Shown here one piece after another: positions 43,874 to 51,131 of a DNA stretch of 64,000 bases (position 1 is the stretch's first letter; each line of letters begins with the position of its first letter). The notes beneath the pieces were generated by a model. The model had not been told where the DNA came from and ran no database searches. It saw nothing but the letters and a program-made list of their open reading frames with translations. The position numbers and the translations under genes were made by a program. This DNA comes from Sphingobium aromaticiconvertens (GTDB lineage Bacteria; Pseudomonadota; Alphaproteobacteria; Sphingomonadales; Sphingomonadaceae), in the NCBI RefSeq assembly GCF_037154075.1, contig NZ_JBANRJ010000001.1, positions 4,769,501 to 4,833,500 of the forward strand, given 5' to 3'.

Positions 43874-44395
43874 CTACTCGCGAACGGCGTCTCGGGCGAT
43901 CTGCAACGACAGGAACATTTTCGTTCCCCCGTCATACTCCTCAAAATCCATCTTCTTGTAGAACCGCTTCACGTCCTCATTGATGGGGAAGACGATTAGG
44001 TGGGGCAGCCCAATCTGCTCGCCAACCTTAGCGAAAGTGGACACGATCTTGCCCAGCATTGCTATACCGATGTTTGATTTTTGGAGTGGGCGCTGAACCC
44101 CCATCCAAGCCAATTGAAGGCACGGGAATTCTCCGCTCTGCCCCAGCCTGGCATAGTTACCGGGGAGTTTGCGAATTTCTTCCGTAACGCTGGCGAGCGA
44201 ATAGAAACCGGCCACGCCATCGCTATTCGCAACCGATGTGCAAGTGACCCGATGCGATGTCCGTTTGTGAAATTTCCACGCATCCTTGCGGAAGAAATCG
44301 TTCACTGCCTTTTCACCGCAGCAAAATTTTGATGTGTCTTTTTTATCCGACAGCGACCAGAAATTTACTGACGGCACCTCCCCCTGGTGCGTCAA
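43874..44395 (-). CDS. GNAT acetyltransferase, TacT toxin-like
   Basis: This 173-aa protein resembles TacT/AtaT-type toxins that acetylate aminoacyl-tRNA. It has an N-terminal FCCGEKAVNDFFRKDAWKF (equivalent to FDCGxxxLNxFL), VAGFYSLAS, the acetyl-CoA region LQLAWMGVQRPLQKSNIGIAML, and the C-terminal FYKKMDFEEY with the usual catalytic Tyr. The usual QxxGxG loop reads QKSNIG, so the first glycine is replaced. The TTG start (44395) has GGAG at the end of the upstream 55-aa gene, indicating coupling. The region is AT-richer than the phage structural genes, which suggests separate acquisition. No DUF1778 antitoxin is present. Confidence 0.78.
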   Translation of the reverse strand: MTHQGEVPSVNFWSLSDKKDTSKFCCGEKAVNDFFRKDAWKFHKRTSHRVTCTSVANSDGVAGFYSLASVTEEIRKLPGNYARLGQSGEFPCLQLAWMGVQRPLQKSNIGIAMLGKIVSTFAKVGEQIGLPHLIVFPINEDVKRFYKKMDFEEYDGGTKMFLSLQIARDAVRE

Positions 44396-44398
44396 GTC

Positions 44399-44566
44399 TT
44401 ACTCCGGTTTTTGGCTCTCGCGATACAGGCGTACAGCATTCTTAAGGGCGGACGATGCGCCACCCTTTCGCTGGTAGACCTTTTCTCCAACCTTAAAGGC
44501 GGCAGCGGTCGCACGCTCGGATTTTGTTCCGCGCATGAAGCCGAAGGGCTTGCTAAGAGCTGCCAT
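44399..44566 (-). CDS. 55-aa basic protein upstream of GNAT (possible antitoxin)
   Basis: The frame starts at ATG 44566 with a strong ribosome-binding site (GGAGGCAACAA) and ends 3 bases before the GNAT start. The product begins MAALSKPFGFMRGTKSER and ends in LKNAVRLYRESQKPE; it is basic and probably helical in its second half. It matches no antitoxin family I know (not ribbon-helix-helix DUF1778). Gene order, size and coupling fit a toxin-antitoxin operon, but other roles such as a GNAT substrate or adaptor are possible. Confidence 0.7.
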   Translation of the reverse strand: MAALSKPFGFMRGTKSERATAAAFKVGEKVYQRKGGASSALKNAVRLYRESQKPE

Positions 44567-44676
44567 TTGTTGCCTCCTTGGTTGATGGTGAAGTTTAGAA
44601 CGCCTCGGTTAAGAAGCGGTTTCAACGTTCATGTGAAATAGCAGATTTGCGGGCAGATTGACAATAGCCCGTCAAG

Positions 44677-44709
44677 CATTTACGTAGCCGGGAGTACGCT
44701 ACGTAAATG
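44677..44709. promoter_or_regulatory. Perfect 12-bp inverted repeat
   Basis: CATTTACGTAGC and GCTACGTAAATG flank a 9-base centre, 111 bp upstream of the 55-aa gene. Without a T-tract it is a likely protein-binding site, perhaps for regulation of the 55-aa/GNAT operon or of the phage. Confidence 0.5.
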
Positions 44710-44870
44710 GGCGACCCAGGGCCTCCCCAGGCGAATCACCCTCACCTCACCCCACCACCCGGCAAAACACCGTGACCGCTGGCGTGATGCTGCCGAATAT
44801 GTTCGCAGCGATCGTGTGTGTGGTCGATAACAGCCCTCGATTGCAAGGCTATCCTCCCTGTTTCCCTGAG

Positions 44871-44899
44871 TTGCACACATCCCGCAGCCTAATTATATC
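44871..44899 (+). promoter_or_regulatory. Promoter-like sequence
   Basis: TTGCAC and TATATC are separated by exactly 17 bp in otherwise gene-free DNA and point rightward to a terminator-like hairpin at 45032. Sigma-70-type use is inferred only from the hexamers. Confidence 0.35.
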
Positions 44900-44938
44900 C
44901 GTCGCGATCCCGGCGTGTTTTACTCAGCGGTTTTAGCG
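44888..44938 (+). repeat. Diverged intergenic repeat, copy A
   Basis: It begins with CCTAATTATATCC, identical to copy B at 45567, and continues with shared blocks CCCG, TTTT, CTC, CGG and TTTT in the same order. The element has no coding frame. Confidence 0.45.
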
Positions 44939-45031
44939 CCGGGGTCGCCTGATATACCTGTGAAATTGTCTCTCGGCTTAGAAGGCGGCCAGTCGCTGCC
45001 CAAACGGCATCCCGTCGTGTGCCCAACGAAG

Positions 45032-45067
45032 AGCCCCGCAACCTTGAGGCGCGGGGCTAGTTGTTTT
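45032..45067 (+). terminator. Terminator-like hairpin in gene-free DNA
   Basis: AGCCCCGC pairs with GCGGGGCT around an 11-base loop and is followed by AGTTGTTTTG. The 25-base core differs at only two positions from the hairpin at 43797-43821. No gene ends here, so it may end a small RNA. Confidence 0.5.
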
Positions 45068-45120
45068 GTACCATGGGGATGGCATACTTAGAATACGCGT
45101 GAACTGCCGAGTGGTTCCGG

Positions 45121-45167
45121 ACAAAAAAAGGCGCGGCAACCGGGCTGCCCCAATCCAAACCGCGCCT
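45121..45167 (-). terminator. Terminator of the LuxR-type HTH gene
   Basis: On the minus strand AGGCGCGG pairs with CCGCGCCT across a 23-base loop and runs into TTTTTTTGT, about 70 bp after the HTH gene stop. Confidence 0.65.
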
Positions 45168-45237
45168 CTTTATACCCGGCGACCAGACCGAGGACGACCT
45201 GATCGCGTTGGGCTGTTATATATAGGATACCCCCCTG

Positions 45238-45468
45238 TTAAGCAGCGCGTGAAGCGGTCAATAAGCCGGTTTGGATAACATGCGCTATCATGTGGGCACG
45301 ATTGCGTGTGCGTGTCTTGAGCCGCACATTTTCGATATGCCTCTCGACAGTACAGGGCGCTATGGCCAGTTCTATGGCGGCTTCCTTAGCCGAAAGGCCA
45401 AGGGCAACGAGGTTGATAACCTCTGTTTCGCGTACAGTTAAACGTGGTTCAGATTGATTGTGCAACAT
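45238..45468 (-). CDS. LuxR-type HTH single-domain protein
   Basis: This 76-aa protein is only a LuxR/GerE DNA-binding domain: RLTVRETEVINLVALGLSAK, EAAIELAIAPCTVERHIENV, then RLKTRTRNRAHMIAHVIQTG. No receiver or sensor domain is attached. It may activate or repress prophage or host promoters. GGGGGAAGAAT precedes the ATG. It is leftward, transcribed separately from the late operon whose terminator lies 185 bp upstream. Confidence 0.85.
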   Translation of the reverse strand: MLHNQSEPRLTVRETEVINLVALGLSAKEAAIELAIAPCTVERHIENVRLKTRTRNRAHMIAHVIQTGLLTASRAA

Positions 45469-45566
45469 ATTCTTCCCCCGTCAGATGCAAGGCCGCGCTA
45501 TGCTGCTAACCTGTGCATTTGAGAATTGAGTTGATTGTTGCGACCCTTCCGAATCTCTGTCCGGAA

Positions 45567-45620
45567 CCTAATTATATCCCACGTAGATGGCTCCCGCTAT
45601 TTTTCTCTACGGATTTTTGC
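45567..45620 (+). repeat. Diverged intergenic repeat, copy B
   Basis: It shares the 13-base CCTAATTATATCC block and several downstream blocks with copy A at 44888. It lies 630-680 bp from copy A in direct orientation. Confidence 0.45.
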
Positions 45621-45652
45621 GACCAGCTTGTCTCGCAATCGGACAGTCTCGA

Positions 45653-45688
45653 CTGAAAAAAGAACCTCGCGCCAGATCAGCGCGAGGT
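45653..45688 (-). terminator. Terminator of the prophage late operon
   Basis: On the minus strand a perfect 9-bp stem (ACCTCGCGC with GCGCGAGGT, 7-base loop) is followed by TCTTTTTTC. It lies 149 bp after the fibre gene stop. Confidence 0.85.
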
Positions 45689-45836
45689 CAGGTAATCGAG
45701 ATTTACAAGACAGCTCTTGCACCTTGATTTAGATCAGAGCCGCCAGGGGATTGGCATCGGCAAATTGGTGTGGGTAAAAGCACGATATACTCGCAACACC
45801 CGCACCAACGGGCAGCGGCGGTGGCAAAGTTCGCTG

Positions 45837-48800
45837 CTACCCCACAGGCTCCTGAATAACGGCCATGATCGCCGCGACCGCCAAAGCGACGCCCGCATTG
45901 TTCGGATGCTTCTCTGCCGCGCCCTCATTCAGCAGCAGCGGGTTCGAGCCGGTAGACAGATACGGCAGGGTCGCCCCGCCCGGAGAAGCCCCGTCGGGAA
46001 CGTGACCGAATACCCATTGCAGGTCGAGCAGTCCGGAATGTGGCGCATTCTCAGCACGCATCGCCTTTGCGCGGACGATGTTCTGATACGCCTTCATCTC
46101 CATGCTGGTCGCCTGCTTCACCTCTGGCTGGATGACCGGGAGGATGGCGGCGTTCGGCAGGGCTGTGCGGAGATTGGTGTAGAGCGCATCGTAATTGTCG
46201 CTGAACTGCTTTACCGTCCGGCCGGTACCGTTAGCGCCCTCGTCGTTGACCATCAGCATAGGCATCAACAGGTCGACCGGGGCGATCCCGTCGATGATCT
46301 GGTACGCCTGCCGCAGCCGATCGCCGAAACTTGCCGACGTATTGCCCCAGCCGAACAGGCCGGACCCGGACGATGCAGCCTTCGTGATGAGGATGCCCGG
46401 AGCATCGGAGCGGGTGAAGTGCCCGAACGGCGACCATGTGCCAGAAACCCGCTCGACGTCCCACACCGACGCGCCAACCGGAATGAAGGCGCTCAGGTCA
46501 ATCATCTGAACCGAAGCGGCGGCAGTCGTGGTGAGCGTTACCGTTGTCCACGCCCCTCCATTCACACGCCAGCGCATCTCATGGGTTCCAGCGGTCTCCG
46601 CCCGGTAGAGGATCGCCAGCCTGGTCGCTTGTACGCCCGCTGGCAGGCTGAACTGCACGGGCGCCGCGCCACTGGTCGCCGTCAGGCCGCCCAGGTCGAT
46701 GGATGCCTGCGGACTGCTGTCGCCCGGCTGGTTCGTAAAGCCAGCATCCACCGTCACGGGATAGAGCGATGGCCGGACATTGCCATAAGGCGTAGCCCCG
46801 CGTTTCGCCCATCCGGTCCAGCCGCCGCCAGCATCGCCATAGATGGAGAACAGCCGAGCCGCCAGCGCGCCGGACACATAGCCAGGAACGTCCAGCCAGC
46901 TATCGCCCGGCCCCATGACATAATGGAACTGCGAACCCAGAGCGACATCGCCGCGCGCGAGGGCCTCCAACTTCCGGCGCGTCTTCACAGGCAGCGACCG
47001 CGACCTCAACTTGCCTGGATCGGAGAATGACACGCTCTTGATGACGCGGCGGGCGAAGCTGGTAGGAATTGCGATCGATCCGGCCGACAGGCATCCGGCA
47101 TGGACGCTGTCGTCATCGAAAACATACAGAACGTCGCGCGCGGCAGGGAGCGGCACGGACAGCGCGTCAGCAGGCCGTGTCGAACTGGTCGCGCCCGTGA
47201 TGATGAAGGACGTATGACTATCCGCCTCTACCTGCATACCAAGCCCGATCAGGGTGGCATCGACCGTTGCGCTGTCAGGCCCCATGCCGAACTGACCCAC
47301 AGCATCGGCGGCGCCAGCGGTGAACAGCAGGCGGATGCGATAAACCGTCCGGCCGGAGGCAGGATCGGTGAATGCCGTTTGGTCAACGACGGTTGCCACA
47401 CCCGCATCGGTCGCTGTCACTGCCAGATTGCCGACCGGGCCAGAGATTACGGTCGTAAGGTTGGTCGTGTTCTGACGGCAAATGATCCGCGCGCGTCCAG
47501 ACGTTCCCGCTTCATAGAAGGCTGTCACCGCATAAACGGCGCCGGACACTATGGCCACGCTCTGATGCCGCCTTGTGGTCAGCGATCCAGACGTGGCGAT
47601 GGTGAGGCGATTGAAAATGCCCAGCGATGTGCCGCCCGCATCCGATAGCGTGGCGCTGGCGACCTGCCAGCCGACAGCGCTCATATCGGTTGAGCGGGCA
47701 AGGATGTTCTGCTTCGACATCTCGATATAGGCGCCCTGGCGCTTTTTCGTGACGGGATCATAGGCAAGGCGGATGGTGTCAGCGGCGACCGCCTCAAGAT
47801 TTCCCGCTACGTTCCATGTCGTGGCGTTCCCCAATGCGCGGGCAAAGGTGTAATTCGCCGCGCCGCTGGCAACAGAGCGATATTCCGTGGAGGCGAGCCA
47901 GGCCCGATCCTTCCCGAAGTCGATGGACTGCTGATCATTCCACGCCCATGCGGGCTTTGGCACGACGACGACAGGTCGAAGCGAATAGTTCAACCCCTGC
48001 GCGACGGTGTAGCGCGCCGGGATATGGTCGAAATAGACCCGGATGCGCGCGGGCTTCCCGTCCAGATCAGTCACCTTGGCCGCAGTGGACGGATCGAGCG
48101 TGATATAGGTGCCGTCGAACGTCGCCCCAGTAGCAGGCTTGATTGCGTCGAGTGGATTCATGCCGGTTGGAATGACGATGCTGACATCGGTGAGATACCA
48201 ATGCGGGCCGGCGAGAAGGCTGGCCAAGCTGTCTGCCATATACAATGCATAGTGCAGGTCTTCGAAGCCGAGGTCCGTCCTAAGGCGGAACACGGAGTTG
48301 CGGATGTCCACTTCATCCGAGATCAGTGGTTGGCCGCTGGTGGTAGCGAGCCCGTCTATGAACATGACCTGATAGGATGATGTCCAATTGGCGCCGAAAA
48401 CTTGAAAGCGGCGCATCGCATAGTCGGCTTGGAAGCAATCGCCATGGATCTCTGCCTCGAGTCCGCGAACTCCGGAAATGGTCGTGTTGATGAGCGTCAC
48501 GTCAGGAAAATCCACAAGCGTCCCGGCCGTGCGGATGGTCCCACCAATCTTCATCGCGTCGCCTTGATCGCTGTTCACGATCTCGACGCCTTCTACGCGC
48601 ACTGATTCCGAAATGTCCTTGAGGATGATCGAAGTCGTGCCGGCGAGTTCGGCGGCCTGATAGATGCCCTGGACAACGATGTTGCGGCCTGAAGTGACCT
48701 GCAATTTGCCCGTGCGAAGATCGCGCGGGCCGGTTAGGACTGCATCGACATACGCCGCCGAACTGTAATTCAGTGGCAGGGCCACAGACGTGTAGCCCGC

Positions 48801-49142
48801 AGCGCTCTTCCGCGCGAAAGGGACCGGGCGCAGCGACAGCGGCGCCTGGCTGACCGACGCCCCGTCCGGCAAAACCGCTGCTCCGATATCGAGCGCGATC
48901 GCGGCGACCGAAGGCGGTGCGAACACGCGGCGCGGGACTTTCTGAAGGCCAGACCACAGCATGATTTCGACGGGTTCGCCGCTGTCGATCGGGCCGCCAG
49001 CCGACAGCGTGCCAGACTCGCCGGGGTCAGCGGCACTGGCGACGCCCGCGCGCACGAATGCGGAGGCTACCGCATCATCGATTTCGAGGCGCACCGGCTC
49101 GACGGATGGTCGGCGCTTGTCCCAAAGCAGGATCTTCTTCAT
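45837..49142 (-). CDS. Tail fibre/spike with beta-helix and SGNH hydrolase domain
   Basis: This 1101-aa protein is the last gene of the late operon. Residues 1-100 form a probable attachment module. Residues about 110-370 have the short-strand, Asn/Gly-rich pattern of a parallel beta-helix (GRNIVVQGIYQAAELAGTTS; VEGVEIVNSDQGDAMKIGG). Residues about 470-680 look like one or two carbohydrate-binding modules. The C-terminal third is an SGNH hydrolase: GDSW with Ser748, VND at 965-967 and HPNNAG with His1079. It probably binds host surface polysaccharide and removes acyl groups. AAGGA precedes the start, 5 bp after the Rz stop. Confidence 0.82.
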   Translation of the reverse strand: MKKILLWDKRRPSVEPVRLEIDDAVASAFVRAGVASAADPGESGTLSAGGPIDSGEPVEIMLWSGLQKVPRRVFAPPSVAAIALDIGAAVLPDGASVSQAPLSLRPVPFARKSAAGYTSVALPLNYSSAAYVDAVLTGPRDLRTGKLQVTSGRNIVVQGIYQAAELAGTTSIILKDISESVRVEGVEIVNSDQGDAMKIGGTIRTAGTLVDFPDVTLINTTISGVRGLEAEIHGDCFQADYAMRRFQVFGANWTSSYQVMFIDGLATTSGQPLISDEVDIRNSVFRLRTDLGFEDLHYALYMADSLASLLAGPHWYLTDVSIVIPTGMNPLDAIKPATGATFDGTYITLDPSTAAKVTDLDGKPARIRVYFDHIPARYTVAQGLNYSLRPVVVVPKPAWAWNDQQSIDFGKDRAWLASTEYRSVASGAANYTFARALGNATTWNVAGNLEAVAADTIRLAYDPVTKKRQGAYIEMSKQNILARSTDMSAVGWQVASATLSDAGGTSLGIFNRLTIATSGSLTTRRHQSVAIVSGAVYAVTAFYEAGTSGRARIICRQNTTNLTTVISGPVGNLAVTATDAGVATVVDQTAFTDPASGRTVYRIRLLFTAGAADAVGQFGMGPDSATVDATLIGLGMQVEADSHTSFIITGATSSTRPADALSVPLPAARDVLYVFDDDSVHAGCLSAGSIAIPTSFARRVIKSVSFSDPGKLRSRSLPVKTRRKLEALARGDVALGSQFHYVMGPGDSWLDVPGYVSGALAARLFSIYGDAGGGWTGWAKRGATPYGNVRPSLYPVTVDAGFTNQPGDSSPQASIDLGGLTATSGAAPVQFSLPAGVQATRLAILYRAETAGTHEMRWRVNGGAWTTVTLTTTAAASVQMIDLSAFIPVGASVWDVERVSGTWSPFGHFTRSDAPGILITKAASSGSGLFGWGNTSASFGDRLRQAYQIIDGIAPVDLLMPMLMVNDEGANGTGRTVKQFSDNYDALYTNLRTALPNAAILPVIQPEVKQATSMEMKAYQNIVRAKAMRAENAPHSGLLDLQWVFGHVPDGASPGGATLPYLSTGSNPLLLNEGAAEKHPNNAGVALAVAAIMAVIQEPVG

Positions 49143-49147
49143 GTGGC

Positions 49148-49675
49148 TCAGTCCTTCGTCGGTTCGTTCGGATCGATCGCCGCCACGCCGCGCCAGGCGG
49201 TGATCAGGCTTTCCAGCTTCAGGGTGTTGTCGGTGCAGGCTTCGGCGTCTGCGACATCCACGATGGCCGCTTGACCGGGCCGCACAGGTCCGTCGGACAG
49301 GATGGGAAGCGCGGAACCTCCCGCGTCTCCGCTACCACCCGGATCGGCTCTGGGGGCCGTCCGCAGGCGCTCAGCCAAGCGAGTAAGCTCATGCTCGCGA
49401 GTATCGAGATACGCATTCTGTTCCTTCCTGATGATGGCGACCTGCTCTGAGGCGACGCGGGTGTTGCGGGCGCGATCGAGGCGCAGGGCTTCGGCTGTCC
49501 GGTTGACGATCACGGTGCGAAAGGCGGCATATTCGGCGCGAGAGGTTGACAGATCCCGCTTATAGGTTGCTCGCAGGTGGTCGACCCGCAGGCCCCATGC
49601 CAACGATGCCGCGATAGCGAGGCCAGCCGCCCCAGCGAGATAGGGGCGGAGAGGATCAAGAAGGCGGGCGATCAT
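49148..49675 (-). CDS. Inner-membrane spanin (Rz-like)
   Basis: This 175-aa protein has one N-terminal membrane span (YLAGAAGLAIAASLAWGL), followed by a long helical, coiled-coil periplasmic part rich in Arg, Glu and Ala, as in i-spanins that fuse inner and outer membranes at lysis. Its start overlaps the DUF6527 stop (ATGA). A complete lipoprotein frame (Rz1-like) lies inside it in another frame, which strongly supports the spanin identity. Confidence 0.85.
   Translation of the reverse strand: MIARLLDPLRPYLAGAAGLAIAASLAWGLRVDHLRATYKRDLSTSRAEYAAFRTVIVNRTAEALRLDRARNTRVASEQVAIIRKEQNAYLDTREHELTRLAERLRTAPRADPGGSGDAGGSALPILSDGPVRPGQAAIVDVADAEACTDNTLKLESLITAWRGVAAIDPNEPTKD
49219..49416 (-). CDS. 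Outer-membrane spanin lipoprotein nested in Rz (Rz1-like)
   Basis: This 65-aa frame lies wholly within the Rz gene on the same strand. It encodes a lipoprotein signal (SILASMSLLAWLSAC, Cys18) and a short proline-rich mature part (PPEP, VPRFPSCPTD, PSWMSQTPKPAPTTP), the exact design of lambda Rz1. Together with Rz it would span the periplasm and complete lysis. Confidence 0.8.
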   Translation of the reverse strand: MRISILASMSLLAWLSACGRPPEPIRVVAETREVPRFPSCPTDLCGPVKRPSWMSQTPKPAPTTP

Positions 49676-49989
49676 GCCCTATCCCAATCGGGGATATCGA
49701 CCATCAGCCCCGCGAGCGCGTGCGAGCAATCGCCAAGGAACTGGATGCGGCCATCGGTAACGAAGGAATGGCAAACAGACGGAATGCCGTCACCGCGATC
49801 AGCATCCGCGCCATTGTATGTGACAAGGATTGATGGTGTGAAAGTCGGCTTTTCAGGGTTGCCGTTGTAGCCCCAGCGCGGCCCCGGCCCGTCACCGACC
49901 ATGACCCTGTGCGCGCCATCGCAGCCAGGACACCAGAACATCAGCCCGCCGCCCGCGACGTTGCGAAGGATGGAGGAGGCGGCGCTCAT
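49672..49989 (-). CDS. DUF6527 family phage protein
   Basis: This 105-aa protein shows WCPGCDGAHRVMVGDGPGP, WGYNGNPEKPTFTPSILV and CHSFVTDGRIQFLGDCSHAL, the pattern of DUF6527 with Cys pairs that may bind zinc. The family is common beside endolysins in phages of Alphaproteobacteria; function is unknown. It overlaps the endolysin stop and the Rz start by 4 bases each, so it is translated as part of the lysis cassette. Confidence 0.78.
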   Translation of the reverse strand: MSAASSILRNVAGGGLMFWCPGCDGAHRVMVGDGPGPRWGYNGNPEKPTFTPSILVTYNGADADRGDGIPSVCHSFVTDGRIQFLGDCSHALAGLMVDIPDWDRA

Positions 49990-50522
49990 GCCGCCCGGCC
50001 CAGCCAGCCATAAACGAAGGCCTCTTGGCTGGGGTTTGCCCGCGCGATCTGCTTGTAGCGCACCGCCTGGTCGCCATTCAGTCCTGCGAGAAGCCGGGCC
50101 TCTCCTTCTGCCCCACGCAATGCCTTGTAGGACCGTAGCGCCGCCAGCGTGGCGGGGCCTATCGCGCCGTCTTCCTTCAGGTCCGGCCATAGCTTGCCGC
50201 CCTGATTGAGAGCGTTGAGCCATTCCTGAAGCCATATCGCCGGTCGCGCTGGCCCCATGTTGACGCCCGTGTCGAACAGTTCCTCGCCAATGCGCGGGAA
50301 TATCTCTGCGACGGCAGCGAAGCCGGGCTTGATCGCATATTCCTGCCGATAGATCGCAACGGCGGTGGCGCGCGGGAGATCGCGCATATCGCCCTTATAT
50401 CCATTGGCGCGGGCAACCGCCTCCGTGATTCCCCAGCGGGTCGGCCCGCCCCTGTCGGCGGGATGGTCGACATAGCCACCTTCCTTGCCGATTGTCGCCT
50501 CGATCATGGCTTCGATGGTCAT
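49986..50522 (-). CDS. GH108 endolysin (N-acetylmuramidase)
   Basis: This 178-aa lysozyme-like protein has the GH108 signature EGGYVDHPADRGGPTRWGIT with catalytic Glu14, then the PG_binding_3 domain (EELFDTGVNMGPARPAIWLQ, in part; DGAIGPATLAAL). It cleaves peptidoglycan glycan strands at the end of the lytic cycle. No signal peptide is seen, so it needs the holin for release. A strong terminator hairpin lies directly upstream of its ribosome-binding site (GGGAGA). Confidence 0.92.
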   Translation of the reverse strand: MTIEAMIEATIGKEGGYVDHPADRGGPTRWGITEAVARANGYKGDMRDLPRATAVAIYRQEYAIKPGFAAVAEIFPRIGEELFDTGVNMGPARPAIWLQEWLNALNQGGKLWPDLKEDGAIGPATLAALRSYKALRGAEGEARLLAGLNGDQAVRYKQIARANPSQEAFVYGWLGRAA

Positions 50523-50536
50523 GTCATTCTCCCATG

Positions 50537-50560
50537 AAAAAGGGCGCTCGGAAGCGCCCT
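50537..50560 (-). terminator. Intrinsic terminator directly before the endolysin
   Basis: On the minus strand AGGGCGCT pairs with AGCGCCCT (8 bp, 4-base loop) and is followed by TTTTC. It lies 26 bp after the stop of the 58-aa gene and 15 bp before the endolysin start, inside the otherwise coupled late operon. Confidence 0.8.
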
Positions 50561-50585
50561 GTGGAACTGTGATGATGCGGGCCGA

Positions 50586-50762
50586 TCAGTGGCCCAGTTT
50601 GCGGTCAGCCTCTTCTACCAACCGCCGAAGATCGTCAGGCACCGGCTCAGCCAGTGCGGCGAGAAACGCTTTGGCGAGAATATTACCCCGCGCTGCACAA
50701 GCTCGTGTCAGGTCATCAGCGGCGCATTTCCGCGCACGGATCGCGTCTCTCGCCTCGCACAT
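50586..50762 (-). CDS. 58-aa protein in the lysis cassette
   Basis: The frame starts at ATG 50762, sharing one base with the holin-like gene stop (TGATG). The product begins MCEARDAIRARKCAADDL and ends LVEEADRKLGH; it is soluble, helical and has three Cys. No family was recognised. Coupling to the holin-like gene suggests a role in lysis timing, or it may be a passenger. Confidence 0.6.
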   Translation of the reverse strand: MCEARDAIRARKCAADDLTRACAARGNILAKAFLAALAEPVPDDLRRLVEEADRKLGH

Positions 50763-50980
50763 CACTTTCGCTCCTGCTGGATCGTCGTAGCCAGCGCAGA
50801 CATGGATGCCGCAAGCGACTTGTCCGCTTCGGTGCGGTCCTTTTGCATGGCCAGGTCTTCAGCGCGCGCCGCCTGTTCATCCTTGCGCCTCATCAGCCGG
50901 TCCCAGACCATGTAGCCAATCAGGAGGCCCGGCGCGCCAAACTGGGTCGCCAGTGCCGAAATGATGCTGGTTTCAGCCAT
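50762..50980 (-). CDS. Holin-like small membrane protein
   Basis: This 72-aa protein has one N-terminal membrane span (ISALATQFGAPGLLIGYMVW) and a charged helical C-terminal tail (RRKDEQAARAEDLAMQKDRT). Its size, topology and position just upstream of the endolysin fit a class III holin or pinholin. GGAG is close to the start. No dedicated antiholin start was found. Confidence 0.65.
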   Translation of the reverse strand: MAETSIISALATQFGAPGLLIGYMVWDRLMRRKDEQAARAEDLAMQKDRTEADKSLAASMSALATTIQQERK

Positions 50981-51131
50981 TATACTCCACCCACTGTGTA
51001 TTGGTCGTTTTCAGCCCTTCCCCCTTCCGTCAGGGATACCGTCTCATGGTAAGCGGTCGGCGGCTTATTCATTCGACTCTTCCAAAAGACCGCTTATTTG
51101 CCTGGAACGCGCCAATTTTCAGGGAATCGAT

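Larger units (their letters stand above)
44567..45237. other. 671-bp region without protein-coding gene
   Basis: No frame here has a good start, ribosome-binding site or family features. It contains a 12-bp perfect inverted repeat (44677-44709), a promoter-like TTGCAC-17-TATATC (44871-44899), one copy of a diverged 50-60 bp repeat, a hairpin followed by T-rich sequence (45032-45067) and the terminator of the HTH gene. Confidence 0.6.
45469..45836. other. 368-bp gap between HTH gene and late operon
   Basis: It holds copy B of the diverged repeat (45567-45620), the late-operon terminator (45653-45688) and the promoter region of the HTH gene. No coding sequence is supported. Confidence 0.6.

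Noticed and set aside
44392..44625. 77-aa minus-strand frame overlapping the 55-aa gene
   Set aside because: The alternative frame at 44399-44566 has a much better ribosome-binding site and coupling to the GNAT gene.
41558..45837. Search for CRISPR arrays among the short repeats
   Set aside because: Repeats occur only twice, lack regular spacers and no cas gene is present.
45717..47030. 437-codon plus-strand frame opposite the fibre gene
   Set aside because: Antisense of the SGNH domain, Arg/His-rich and without features.
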